DNA of 64,000 nucleotides from an uncultured Mycoplasmatota bacterium (GCA_900554305.1 USGV01000004.1:1-64000); one strand, 5' to 3'. Positions 42,257-52,011 are shown, counted from the first letter of the stretch. A program made the numbers and translations. The notes: a model not told the origin generated them from the letters alone.

Positions 42257-43684
42257 CTATTCTAAATTACCTAAAGAAGAAAAATCTACAGATGGCGTAA
42301 TATTTTGCGCTACGTTAGAAGTAACCATAGTAGGAGGACTAGGAGATGTCTCAACAGTAGAAGCCGGTTGCATAGGCTGCGCTACACTCGTAGCTGCCGG
42401 AACTTGAACCGTCGGTGTTACAGGTAGTACAGCACCCGAATTAGGGACTGTTGAATTAACAACAGGAGCGCTTTGTACTGTTGGTTGCACTACAGGAGCA
42501 ATATTTGCAACCTGAGGAACCTCACCGCCAGTAGTAGTATCAGTAGTACCACTAGTAGCGTCATCCTCTACTTTATGATTTTCCATATATTCTTCTCTTT
42601 CTTCATCATCTTTAAATGGTAAATCATCACTCAAATGTTCAGTGATAGAATTAATATCAATATTTTGATTTTCTAAATACTCAATTAAATGAGGACTAGG
42701 TTTACGTAATACAGGTTCCTGTCCAAACAATTTTTGATATATAATTCTACATTGTGGTTTATTTTCCTCATCAACATAGAATTCAGCAACCTCATCAACC
42801 TCACGATGAAATTTTCCCAATTCCTTACTATAATAAGCTTTAATATGAACACCAATTTGAATATATCGATAAATAGTATTTAAAAATTGATTAACATCCA
42901 AATCTGTTTCCATCAAACTATACATACGATAAGGAATAGCAGAAGCCTTATCAGCATGAATAGTTGATAAAATATTATGTCCAGAAGAAATAGAGTTACG
43001 AACCGCAGAAACAGCTTCTGCACTACGAACCTCGGATAGCAATATCCATTTAGGATTCTGACGCATACAAGTAACAAGCACATCTGTATAACTAGCAACA
43101 TTATTTGTCTTCATCGCAACAATATCTCTTTGAGGGAAAATTTTATCCAAATGAAGTTCCAAAGTATCTTCTATAGTAATAATCTTTTCATTAGTACGAG
43201 TATGACTCGCCAAATACTTAACAAACTCTGTCTTACCAGAACCAGTTTCTCCACAGACAATAATATTACAGTGACCTTCTACACATTTAATCAAAATATC
43301 ATGAATATCTTGTGTAAAATAATCATCTTTAAGTAACTTATCCTTTTCCAAACGAATTTTGGCAGGAGTTTTACGAATAACCATCGCAATCCCATTAGTA
43401 GCGATAGAAGGATGAACGAAATTCAAACGCAACTCTGCTGATTCAGCATCCAAAAATGGTTTAGCATTATTAAACGTAGTTCCCATAACATTAGAACATT
43501 GAAAAGCTAACTTTTCAATAAATTCAGGAGTTAATCCTTGAACTTCTACTCTTAAAGATCCTTGTGTTAGAGATCGTACCCAGGTTTGACCATTATTATC
43601 AAATGAGATATCTGTAATATCATCATTATCAAGTAAAGGGCGTAAAGGCCCAAAATCCAACTTATCAAATATGTTTTCGTTCAT
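42257..43684 (-). CDS. tadA: TadA/CpaF-type secretion ATPase
   Basis: A 475-residue cytoplasmic hexameric ATPase of the type II/IV secretion superfamily. The N-terminal domain (about 1-130) has RKTPAKIRLEK. Walker A GETGSGKT is at 145-152, the Asp box around IITIEDTLELHL, Walker B-type WILLSEVRSAEA and the His box SGHNILSTIHADKASAIP follow. The last ~110 residues are Pro/Val/Thr/Gln-rich and disordered, an unusual extension. It drives Tad-type pilus assembly; because VirB11 belongs to the same superfamily it might also serve the type IV core. ATG 43684 follows AAGGAG. Confidence 0.93.
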   Translation of the reverse strand: MNENIFDKLDFGPLRPLLDNDDITDISFDNNGQTWVRSLTQGSLRVEVQGLTPEFIEKLAFQCSNVMGTTFNNAKPFLDAESAELRLNFVHPSIATNGIAMVIRKTPAKIRLEKDKLLKDDYFTQDIHDILIKCVEGHCNIIVCGETGSGKTEFVKYLASHTRTNEKIITIEDTLELHLDKIFPQRDIVAMKTNNVASYTDVLVTCMRQNPKWILLSEVRSAEAVSAVRNSISSGHNILSTIHADKASAIPYRMYSLMETDLDVNQFLNTIYRYIQIGVHIKAYYSKELGKFHREVDEVAEFYVDEENKPQCRIIYQKLFGQEPVLRKPSPHLIEYLENQNIDINSITEHLSDDLPFKDDEEREEYMENHKVEDDATSGTTDTTTGGEVPQVANIAPVVQPTVQSAPVVNSTVPNSGAVLPVTPTVQVPAATSVAQPMQPASTVETSPSPPTMVTSNVAQNITPSVDFSSLGNLE

Positions 43685-43713
43685 ATGCCCCACTCCTTTT
43701 TATTCGTTAAATC

Positions 43714-44532
43714 CTACCCCATACTTTCGTCCCAGTAAGTAACTGTTTCAATCCAGTCACGAAGACTTTCACTACTCATTTCCAAGTCATCAGGTTTATC
43801 TTGTAAACTTTCATTAGTTGGAACTGGAACAAGTTCAGAATCATATAAAGTTAAATAACTTGCCTTCTTTAATAAAATATAATACTCTTCAGGTAAAGCA
43901 AATACTAACATAGCTGGAGTTCTTTGCTCATCCAAATTCGAAAATACAGGTTGACCAGAAGAATCTTTAACAGCTAAAACTTTAACATTCTGAATAAATT
44001 TACCATACTGCATCAACTCACTATCTTCATTAGTAACAGCCTGTTGATCTCCAGTAGTCTTTCTAGTTATTTTTAAATAAATATCAATATAATTTCCTGG
44101 ATAAATAGAATTACCATAAGTAGATTCTGTATTAACAGGCATATTATATAAAACATAACCCTTAGGATAATCTAAAATAATATTAGCAGGTAATTGTTCT
44201 TTTTCAACCACTTGTCTAGTATAAAATAAACTTCCCTGTGGTATTAAGGTATCTGCATTAGAATATTTATCTATAACATCTGCTTGATTTCTAATAACCT
44301 CACCTTCAAGCATTGAAGGAGGGACTTCCATTGTCCCTACCATATCTTCTGTAATTTGTGTTCCTGGTTCAATTTGTTCTGTAGCATATGGAACACTAAT
44401 AGGATTTACAGCTGCTTGAACACGCATATTATATGCTATATATAATACCAAAACAGCAACAACCACACCAACAACGGTAACTGTATTTTTATTGGATAAA
44501 AACTTTTTTATTCCAACACCGAGATTTCCCAT
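43714..44532 (-). CDS. cpaB: CpaB/RcpC-like SAF-domain protein
   Basis: A 272-residue membrane-anchored protein with one helix (about 20-36) and a SAF domain (about 45-125): VPYATEQIEPGTQITEDMVGT and LIPQGSLFYTRQVV. A beta-rich region with NSIYPGNYIDIYLKI (the PGD/PGN-type hairpin typical of CpaB) follows. CpaB is a standard Tad pilus assembly subunit. AAGGAGAGG precedes ATG 44532. Position just upstream of tadA matches Tad gene order. Confidence 0.88.
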   Translation of the reverse strand: MGNLGVGIKKFLSNKNTVTVVGVVVAVLVLYIAYNMRVQAAVNPISVPYATEQIEPGTQITEDMVGTMEVPPSMLEGEVIRNQADVIDKYSNADTLIPQGSLFYTRQVVEKEQLPANIILDYPKGYVLYNMPVNTESTYGNSIYPGNYIDIYLKITRKTTGDQQAVTNEDSELMQYGKFIQNVKVLAVKDSSGQPVFSNLDEQRTPAMLVFALPEEYYILLKKASYLTLYDSELVPVPTNESLQDKPDDLEMSSESLRDWIETVTYWDESMG

Positions 44533-44551
44533 TTTATCCTCTCCTTCCTTT

Positions 44552-45016
44552 TTATTCTTCTACTGGTTTACCAAAATCACTATCTGGATCATTAATCTCT
44601 GTAGTAACTAATGGATCGGTTTTATAAGTATTTTCTAAAATAGCATCCAACTTTGTAGACATCTCCAAATCAGAGCCCTTAAAACTTAGTACTGTAGAAG
44701 AATCTACCTTGACACTTACTTTTGGTGGAACTTCATTTAAATCATAGAAAGAAAGTTGATAATTTCTAGTTGTATCTACAGAATCTGCAAATCTTCTAAC
44801 AAAACTCTCAACAAATTTTTCTTTATCAATACGAAGCAATCCATTCTCACGATAATACTTTACATCAATAGCATCAACCATAGCTGCTTCTGATGTTTCC
44901 TTCACCAGGTAGTAATCTAACTCACTACCTGATGAATAATTGGAAATAATATTAATCATTAATAAAGTAGCTAAACTCAAAATGATAATACCAACAGTTA
45001 ACATCGCTTTATTCAT
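44552..45016 (-). CDS. TadE/F-like pseudopilin
   Basis: A 154-residue protein with one N-terminal helix (MLTVGIIILSLATLLMINII, about 5-24) and a mostly polar outer domain without cysteines: SEAAMVDAIDVKYYRENG, then SFVRRFADSVDTTRNYQLSF. The layout and length fit Tad minor pilins. It lies between the large Cys-rich protein gene and cpaB. Weak G-rich ribosome site. No firm family assignment. Confidence 0.65.
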   Translation of the reverse strand: MNKAMLTVGIIILSLATLLMINIISNYSSGSELDYYLVKETSEAAMVDAIDVKYYRENGLLRIDKEKFVESFVRRFADSVDTTRNYQLSFYDLNEVPPKVSVKVDSSTVLSFKGSDLEMSTKLDAILENTYKTDPLVTTEINDPDSDFGKPVEE

Positions 45017-45022
45017 AAATGA

Positions 45023-47821
45023 TTATGCCCCCTTTCCAGTATTATTACCATATCCAGCACGCTTAGATGGATTAAGATGTGTAATAACTGAACTTCTGTA
45101 AGAAGTAACTCCATTTTTAATAGCGGTAGAACCTTGATAATCAGTATATTTATATTGTTTATTGTAATTTCTTAAATATTTAAGAGCATCACTATCTAAA
45201 GTAATTCGATAATCAAGATACTCATCAGAATAAATACTATTACCTTTAGATTGAATATCTTGAATTAATTCAATTGGATTTACAGGGTAGCTTGTATTCT
45301 TAGCAGTTAATGCTAAAGATGTAGTCTGATCTCCAACATTATCAGCATCCAAAGTCCAGTTATAACCTGGTTGACGTCCTGTAATCTCTAATTTACTTTC
45401 ATTCTTCTCAGTTGTCTCTTCAGACTCAGGGAATAAATCATTTAAATCAACGATTCTAAATACATAATCCTCTGTTGAAATTGTAGTACCAGGATCACAA
45501 TTATCACCTGTACATGTAGGATCAGGATCACAATCATCACCAGTACATACTATTTCATCATTCTCTAATGCATAGAAACATTCAAAATCAAAATTCCATC
45601 CAAAATATCCAAAATCTGTAGTAGCAGCATGAATATTGTAATCAATATCACTTTCATTTACTGAAGTGTTTTTATCAATTAATTTCCATCTCCACCAAGT
45701 TCGATTAGCATTAGCAGCATTTAATGGTATACAGAATTTATCTTCTTGTTTATGCCATGCTGTATCATTACCTTTATTAACATAAGAAATTTCACCAGTC
45801 TTATTATTAATCCATGTACCAGGGAAACTCCAAGCTACTTGATACCAGTTTTGAGCACTAGCATCATCATAACATCCAGCATAACCATCTTCATCTTCAG
45901 GAGTAATAGTTAACTCAGGAATAAAGATTTCAGTTCCTGAAGTAGTTCCACTAAATCCTTCACCATGACTTGGTAATTTAGCAGTATCAACTTTTGAACT
46001 AGCTAATGGGAAATCAACTGTATGCTCTTCACCATCAGTATCAGTATAATCAACACCAATAGTAAAGTGAGCAGTCTTAGTAGTACAACTAGCAGCAGCA
46101 CTACAAGTAGCAATAGCTTGATTGTATATTTTCATATTATTAATTGTATCTTGAGCAGCATCAGACTCATTTAAATAAGTCGTGTCTGAGCAACCAGACC
46201 AATAACAATTATCTTGACAATGGTTTCCATTACCATAATCATTCTTCTTAAATCCAGAATAAACATTGTAATTACCATGATCACTACGAGTTCTAGCATC
46301 TTCGAATTCTTGATACCAACGACCGTAACCACTTCCTACCCAAACAATACTACCATTTTGCCATGCGTAATAACCACTATAACCAGGGAAAGAAGCACTC
46401 CACATTTTTTGCGCAATAGACTGATCTCCATAACGAATAGCTAATAAGTCAATATCACTTTCCTCAGATTCATAAACTTCACTATAACATTTATTACTAC
46501 AGCTTTGGCTATATTTTCCACCGTCACATTCTTGAATACATTTTTCAAAGTCTTCATTTGGTCCACCTTGATGTGTATGACCAGAAATTTGGTTACAATA
46601 TGGTGTAGGTGTACAAATACCAGGTGTAGTAGGTGGTTGTAATTTTAAAGAAGAATTACAAACTACTCTACTTGTTACTCTAACTTTATATTCAAAACAA
46701 AGTCCTGCTTTAGAAGCAACTGGAGGACCGTATTCAACAACAACTGATTCCTCACAAGTTCTAGTACAAGAACCACCAGATACTTCTTCAGTCTTACCAG
46801 ACGTATAATGGTAAGTATATTTGATATTCTTAGTATCAACTTCTTGAGCATAATAATAATCTTTATTTACATAATAATCACTATCAGACTCTTCTAATTT
46901 CCAATCACAAGTCATTCCAAAACGAGTATCATCAATACTACCATTTTGAACTAAATTAGTATAATTATGACCCAAAGCCAAAGCTTTGCTTTTAGCATCA
47001 TTAAATGCTGTCATAAATGACTCTGAAACTTCAGTTCCTCCACTAACAGATGCCTGATTTCTAACAATAAGAATTGCTGAAGCGATTAAAGAAGCTGTTT
47101 GTTCTTCAGTATAATTAAATGTAACTTGACCAGAAGATAAACAGTAAGGAATAATGCTATTATAAGTAACTTTTTGATTCTCACTTACAGCATTATAATT
47201 ATATTTTTCAATATCACCCTTACTAACTCCTGCCTTTTTAAAGACATCCTTATAATTTTCATAACCAGTACCAGTTCTAAAAACACTACAAATACCATTA
47301 TAATTTTGATTGTCTTTTAATGGTGTTTCTAGTTGAGGTTTCAACTGTAATGTCATATCAAACTCATAAGTACCTGCTTTTTGACCACTACTATTTAATG
47401 GTGCTTCATCATAAGAAAGACAAGTATCATCAGTCTCTGCTAAAACAAAATGTAACTCTACATCAGCAGAAGCATTAGCATTAAAAGTAACCTCCATAGG
47501 TTTATTAGGAGTAACAATACCTAATTCCATAGGGTTATTTGTTAAATACTGCCCATTCGTAACATTAGTAACACGAAAACTACCCTTTTTAACAGTAATC
47601 GTCGCTTTGCCTTGTGAAAATGAAACTTTAGGCTCATATTCACTATTCATTTCTTCATCATTATTACAAGTAGCGCCATCTGTAGTCTTAGCTAAATTCT
47701 CATTTTTACTAACGTTAGCCGATTGACGAGAACTTAAAATATTATAACTACAAAACGCAACAACTGCGACAATGAAAAGTATAAAAACCCCTATTATTCC
47801 TCTACTATACTTTTTCATCAT
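45023..47821 (-). CDS. large Cys-rich exported protein of the Tad/T4SS locus
   Basis: A 932-residue protein with a single N-terminal helix (about 9-28) and a very long extracellular part with more than 40 cysteines and high Tyr, Asn, Gly and Trp. Visible pieces are an N-terminal beta domain (VSFSQGKATITVKKGSFRVTN), a middle part rich in CxxxC pairs, an acidic double motif CTGDDCDPDPTCTGDNC near residue 790, and a C-terminus with an ITGRQPGYNW repeat-like strand. No LPXTG motif and no C-terminal anchor. Likely a pilus tip or adhesin. ATG 47821 follows AGGTGGAG; a second ATG three bases on is possible. Confidence 0.78.
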   Translation of the reverse strand: MMKKYSRGIIGVFILFIVAVVAFCSYNILSSRQSANVSKNENLAKTTDGATCNNDEEMNSEYEPKVSFSQGKATITVKKGSFRVTNVTNGQYLTNNPMELGIVTPNKPMEVTFNANASADVELHFVLAETDDTCLSYDEAPLNSSGQKAGTYEFDMTLQLKPQLETPLKDNQNYNGICSVFRTGTGYENYKDVFKKAGVSKGDIEKYNYNAVSENQKVTYNSIIPYCLSSGQVTFNYTEEQTASLIASAILIVRNQASVSGGTEVSESFMTAFNDAKSKALALGHNYTNLVQNGSIDDTRFGMTCDWKLEESDSDYYVNKDYYYAQEVDTKNIKYTYHYTSGKTEEVSGGSCTRTCEESVVVEYGPPVASKAGLCFEYKVRVTSRVVCNSSLKLQPPTTPGICTPTPYCNQISGHTHQGGPNEDFEKCIQECDGGKYSQSCSNKCYSEVYESEESDIDLLAIRYGDQSIAQKMWSASFPGYSGYYAWQNGSIVWVGSGYGRWYQEFEDARTRSDHGNYNVYSGFKKNDYGNGNHCQDNCYWSGCSDTTYLNESDAAQDTINNMKIYNQAIATCSAAASCTTKTAHFTIGVDYTDTDGEEHTVDFPLASSKVDTAKLPSHGEGFSGTTSGTEIFIPELTITPEDEDGYAGCYDDASAQNWYQVAWSFPGTWINNKTGEISYVNKGNDTAWHKQEDKFCIPLNAANANRTWWRWKLIDKNTSVNESDIDYNIHAATTDFGYFGWNFDFECFYALENDEIVCTGDDCDPDPTCTGDNCDPGTTISTEDYVFRIVDLNDLFPESEETTEKNESKLEITGRQPGYNWTLDADNVGDQTTSLALTAKNTSYPVNPIELIQDIQSKGNSIYSDEYLDYRITLDSDALKYLRNYNKQYKYTDYQGSTAIKNGVTSYRSSVITHLNPSKRAGYGNNTGKGA

Positions 47822-48611
47822 TTTCTCCACCTTTCATGATTTCTTCTATCTCATGATAATTCTTACTTTTCTGAACATCATAGCTCGATTTCAACTCACC
47901 ATTTCGAACTAATCTTGCATCTACCCTAAACTCAATATCATTGTAATGACCAAACATCCTTGTACAGGTAACCAAAGAAAGAATTTTATCACCCTCATTA
48001 ACATCTATATCAAAATCAAAAATACTTTCATCTATAGACTTATCTAAATACTCTCTCATTTCTTTTTTACTAAGATTTTCCCTTGTAAACTTTTCTATAT
48101 CAGAACGTTCAGGAAAAGAAACGGAAAATATTTTATACAAATAATCTTTACCATTAACGGTATACTGAACATATTTATTATCTTTTACAAAATCCAAATA
48201 AACAAAACTCATTAATTGTTCGAACCTTTTATGATTCTTATTAGTAATCAAAGGATTCGTAGATAAATTCAAAATATTATGGCCACTAACAGTTACCTGA
48301 TTTAAAAGTTCATCACTTTTAACTTCATTCCAAAGAAAGTCATGTGTCATTCCACTAAAATCATAGGAAGGAGCATAAATTACAGGATAATCTATATTTG
48401 TTCCCTGAACTCTAAGCCATCCTATCGTAGTATAATCATCACTATCTTTTTTTGCATACTCTTCAACTTTATCTATCCGAGATTCTATTGGATAATAATC
48501 ATAAAATAATAAGAAAATAATTGCTGCCAGTAAACACAAAAAAGATAGAATTCCAATGATTAGAAATACTTTCTTTTTTTTCGAAATCAGCAGTTTAGTT
48601 TTTTTCCTCAT
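47805..48611 (-). CDS. class B-like sortase
   Basis: A 268-residue membrane transpeptidase. One N-terminal helix (about 14-36) is followed by the sortase barrel. Catalytic residues are visible: His111 in VSGHNIL, Cys216 in LSLVTCTR and Arg229 in DIEFRVDARLV. The inserted helix before the last strands and the SLVTC motif favour class B. The gene lies between two exported-protein genes and overlaps the start of the 932-residue gene. No LPXTG/NPQTN-like C-terminal sorting signal exists in any protein of this window, so the substrate is unknown; it may join pilus subunits. Confidence 0.9.
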   Translation of the reverse strand: MRKKTKLLISKKKKVFLIIGILSFLCLLAAIIFLLFYDYYPIESRIDKVEEYAKKDSDDYTTIGWLRVQGTNIDYPVIYAPSYDFSGMTHDFLWNEVKSDELLNQVTVSGHNILNLSTNPLITNKNHKRFEQLMSFVYLDFVKDNKYVQYTVNGKDYLYKIFSVSFPERSDIEKFTRENLSKKEMREYLDKSIDESIFDFDIDVNEGDKILSLVTCTRMFGHYNDIEFRVDARLVRNGELKSSYDVQKSKNYHEIEEIMKGGENDEKV

Positions 48612-48626
48612 ACTACCATCTCCTAC

Positions 48627-50444
48627 CTACTCTGTAATGATATAAGGATCTTCATAAGTACCAGTACCACTTACAATAGAACAATCTTTATTTAAATAAC
48701 CTACCGGTCTAACACCATATTCTACATTATCATATAAAGCACCATACATAGCAACACCAATATCAGAAATCAATGCTTTTGTATATTGAGCTTTAGAAGA
48801 ATTGATTAACCAATAAGATTTCATTGTAACAGAATTATAATCAAAAGCACTAAACATCTCATACATATTAGGAGCAGAAATTTTTACTTTATATTTTTTA
48901 GTAGTACTCTCTTTACCATATCGAATCATATTCTTATAAATAGGTACTTCAATCTCTTTGCTTACAAAATAATCAGTATCAAAATATTGTACAGCTTCAT
49001 TACTAATAAAGTAACCTACATTACCACGTTCTTTCGGATTATAAATTTTTGCTTTAGAATCTGTATCATAAGAAGTAAGAACACGTTCACCACCGTTATA
49101 AACAGTCGTATTAGCAATTACTTTTGTAGTATTATCAGAATCTATATCTATAATTCTCCACAACATTCCAGAATAAGAAACAAACTCACCAGAATGTCTT
49201 GTATTTAATTTATCTCCGGCTTTAGCGCTTTCCATATCTCCGATAGAATAAGGATTCTCTTTCGTTCCATCACCATCTTCTATTAATGTAGAACCTTTAA
49301 TAGTTAAAACTGGACGAACACCAAAGTTATAGTTTTGATCAAATGACATATAACGTGCATCAGTATTATAAAATCTATTTCTAACTGTATAAGCATTCTT
49401 ATTATCCTTTTCATTACGAACCCATGAAATACTGTCTGGTCGTAACCAATTTCCTTCTTCCGTTGTTGCTTGATTAATATCAGCAGCAGATAGAATAGAT
49501 ACTTCTTTCTCTTTCGTATAAGAATCACATTTATCTATACTAGAAATATTATTATCATTAGTCTTCATATCACAATATTTATTTTTTACAACAAATTTTT
49601 TAGACTCATCAGCAATATGATCATAATAATACTCTAACCATTCATCAATAGCAGTATAGTTAACATTACTAACATCTTGTTCTGCAACAATTCTTACATT
49701 ATCGCCGTCTACATCCACAATTCTAAATAACATTCCTGAAAAATAAATATAGTTATTTGGATTAGAACCAGTATACACTCCAGTTTTATTGGTAGCTTTA
49801 TTTACAGTGTTTTTTAATCTTTCTACCACTTTAACAGTTCTAACAACTTCATTCGTATTATTCAAACTATCAGTAGCACTGTATGTTACTTTATAAGTGC
49901 CAGCTCTATTTGTATTAACATCACTAGAATCAATTTCTACATCTTCAACATCCATCTTACCATCGGTATTATCAACAACACTTTTAACGCCTTCTTCATC
50001 ATATTTAGAACCTAAATTAATAGTAACTTCATCGTCACCATTTAAAGTAATCTCAGGACCTTTATGATCAACATTCGAAGAAATAATACCACATTTTAAA
50101 TAAGTATAATATCTATACTCACCATCCTCTTGTCTAACTTTAACCCAGCTATCTGTAATAGAACATGGTTTTTTAGAGAAAGGAACATAAAAGTCTTCTT
50201 TTAAATAAGATTGATCAAATAATTTTTGAATACTTAATGTCTTTACACGTGTTCCAGTAGGTAATTCCCCTGCATTAATTTCATAATATCTTTTAGCAGC
50301 TGCCTCTATATCCTTTTCGTATCCACGAAATGTAATCAAAGGATGAATAACTAAGAACCATAAAAATAATGCAATAACGATTACTACAACAGCAATTTTA
50401 AGATATTTAATAAAATTCTTATCAATAATTTTTTGATTATCCAT
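48627..50444 (-). CDS. surface protein: pilin-like, Ig-like and two DUF6273-like domains
   Basis: A 605-residue protein with one helix (about 13-35). Next comes a pilin-like region with AAAKRYYEINAGELP and QSYLKE and a Cys pair, shared with the proteins at 25593 and 58027. Residues 145-225 are a bacterial Ig-like (DUF5011-type) domain: GPEITLNGDDEVTINLG ... GTYKVTYSATDSLNN. Two DUF6273-like domains follow (MLFRIVDVDGDNVRI ... VRPVLTI; MLWRIIDIDSDNTTK ... VRPVGYL), each ending with a GTxENPY-type motif. It belongs to the Tad/type IV locus; AGGAGA precedes ATG 50444. Probably a large pilus-associated adhesin. Confidence 0.78.
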   Translation of the reverse strand: MDNQKIIDKNFIKYLKIAVVVIVIALFLWFLVIHPLITFRGYEKDIEAAAKRYYEINAGELPTGTRVKTLSIQKLFDQSYLKEDFYVPFSKKPCSITDSWVKVRQEDGEYRYYTYLKCGIISSNVDHKGPEITLNGDDEVTINLGSKYDEEGVKSVVDNTDGKMDVEDVEIDSSDVNTNRAGTYKVTYSATDSLNNTNEVVRTVKVVERLKNTVNKATNKTGVYTGSNPNNYIYFSGMLFRIVDVDGDNVRIVAEQDVSNVNYTAIDEWLEYYYDHIADESKKFVVKNKYCDMKTNDNNISSIDKCDSYTKEKEVSILSAADINQATTEEGNWLRPDSISWVRNEKDNKNAYTVRNRFYNTDARYMSFDQNYNFGVRPVLTIKGSTLIEDGDGTKENPYSIGDMESAKAGDKLNTRHSGEFVSYSGMLWRIIDIDSDNTTKVIANTTVYNGGERVLTSYDTDSKAKIYNPKERGNVGYFISNEAVQYFDTDYFVSKEIEVPIYKNMIRYGKESTTKKYKVKISAPNMYEMFSAFDYNSVTMKSYWLINSSKAQYTKALISDIGVAMYGALYDNVEYGVRPVGYLNKDCSIVSGTGTYEDPYIITE

Positions 50445-50454
50445 ATCTATTCTC

Positions 50455-52011
50455 CTATTTCAACCTATACACATATTTTTTATTTCTCACCGTATATACC
50501 AACCGAATCTCACTGGCTTCTTGTAAACTCTGTGGCACTTCCAAATACATATAATTACCATTATAGTCTTTATCAAGAGCATCAACTACTGAAGCTTCCC
50601 GTCGTTTACCTTTATTATCTATATAAACAATTTTACCATATTCCATAGAAAAGTCAACGAAATCTTTCCCTGTAAAAGATGGCGAAGCAAAGAAAATTTG
50701 CAATATTAATTTTCCCTGTCTCGCAACTAAATCTGTAGAAGCAGAATGACAACTATTACGGCTAGAACATACCCAAGTATTATAAATTGTTTGACTAACT
50801 AAACTAACATCTTCAATCGAAAAAGATAGTTCTTCTTCTCCAAATTGTATGGTTTCTTCTTCTCGCAAAACTTTAGTTTTTTGTTTTTCTATTTTACTAT
50901 AATCTTCCATATCTAGTTTTATTTTTCTTAAATATGGTTTATTATTATCCAACTCCTGATAATAAAGAACAAATTTATCAGGATTTAAATCTTTATCCAC
51001 TTTAAAAACTAAAAGAAGTCTTTTAGAATCCTGATTTCCAAGTGTAAGTTTATCAACTGTATCTCCCAAATCCCTAAAATCATTAGCATAAGTTTCATAA
51101 GTTTGTGTATAATTACCAGTACCATTCATAACATGAAAACGATTAAAATTAACCTCACGTTCGTTAGCATTATTTTTAATAGTAATATCCAAAACAACAA
51201 AATCACTGGCTTTAGAAATCACTTCTCCTCGATAATCCTTATTCGTAAAATAACTATGATTAATACTTATTATATAACCATTTGTCTCAATCGCATCACC
51301 TTGTTTGTAAGACTTATGCACAATAAAGACAAATCTATAAATACCTACAACACAAACAACAACTAAAATAGAAGCGAGAATATTCATAAGAAAACGATGT
51401 TCCTGATAAAAGTAACCAATATTTCTCTTTAAGCGTTTAAACACTCTCTTAAAACTATCTTTATCAATATTTACACTAATTTCAATTTCTTCTCTATCAT
51501 CATTACTTAATTCTAAATATTCTTGATCAGATTTAAAATCAAATTTGTTTAAATCAACCCCGAAAATACGCATCAACAAAATAATGATAACTGCATACTG
51601 AGGCAATGTTCCAATAAACAGTAAATCACCAATAGCGCGAATACCGGTTGTTCCAGAAGAGGAATCATAACCAGAAAAAAGTGAAATAGTCAAAACAAAA
51701 GTCAAAAACAAAAAAGCATACGTAACTAAAGGGATGATGTATAATTTCCAAGGTTTCTTCTTATGACGTAACAAAACAACCAAAACAGCAGATAATCCGA
51801 TAATAATAAGCAATACTAGCAAAGCTATAACACTGGCATATTTAGTAATAGGTTCATAATAAGCATCATAGGTTTCAAGTTGCAAAAACTCAGTAACAAA
51901 AGAACGTGTTTGCATGCACTTATAATAGATAAAACCACATAAAATTAACAAAAAGATATGAATTTTTCTAAAGTTCTTAATCAAAAAGGCATACGGTTTT
52001 CTAATAATCAT
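50455..52011 (-). CDS. polytopic membrane protein with extracellular DUF4352-like domain
   Basis: A 518-residue protein with about five helices (residues 15-31, 60-85, 92-112, 127-150 and 210-230) and a C-terminal outer region of about 285 residues. That region contains FVVLDITIKNNANEREVNF, which resembles the DUF4352/immunoglobulin-like beta fold. It is the first gene of the 26-kb locus, after GGGGTG, and is preceded by a promoter with a palindromic spacer. Function is unknown; position suggests an assembly or sensing subunit. Confidence 0.68.
   Translation of the reverse strand: MIIRKPYAFLIKNFRKIHIFLLILCGFIYYKCMQTRSFVTEFLQLETYDAYYEPITKYASVIALLVLLIIIGLSAVLVVLLRHKKKPWKLYIIPLVTYAFLFLTFVLTISLFSGYDSSSGTTGIRAIGDLLFIGTLPQYAVIIILLMRIFGVDLNKFDFKSDQEYLELSNDDREEIEISVNIDKDSFKRVFKRLKRNIGYFYQEHRFLMNILASILVVVCVVGIYRFVFIVHKSYKQGDAIETNGYIISINHSYFTNKDYRGEVISKASDFVVLDITIKNNANEREVNFNRFHVMNGTGNYTQTYETYANDFRDLGDTVDKLTLGNQDSKRLLLVFKVDKDLNPDKFVLYYQELDNNKPYLRKIKLDMEDYSKIEKQKTKVLREEETIQFGEEELSFSIEDVSLVSQTIYNTWVCSSRNSCHSASTDLVARQGKLILQIFFASPSFTGKDFVDFSMEYGKIVYIDNKGKRREASVVDALDKDYNGNYMYLEVPQSLQEASEIRLVYTVRNKKYVYRLK

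Noticed and set aside
50150..50300. LPTGT in the 605-residue protein as a sortase signal
   Set aside because: It lies near the N-terminus in the pilin-like domain, with no helix and basic tail after it.
25593..52011. Integrative conjugative element or plasmid
   Set aside because: No relaxase, integrase, oriT-like region, attachment repeats or tRNA insertion was seen, and base composition is like the surroundings. Genes outside the window cannot be excluded.
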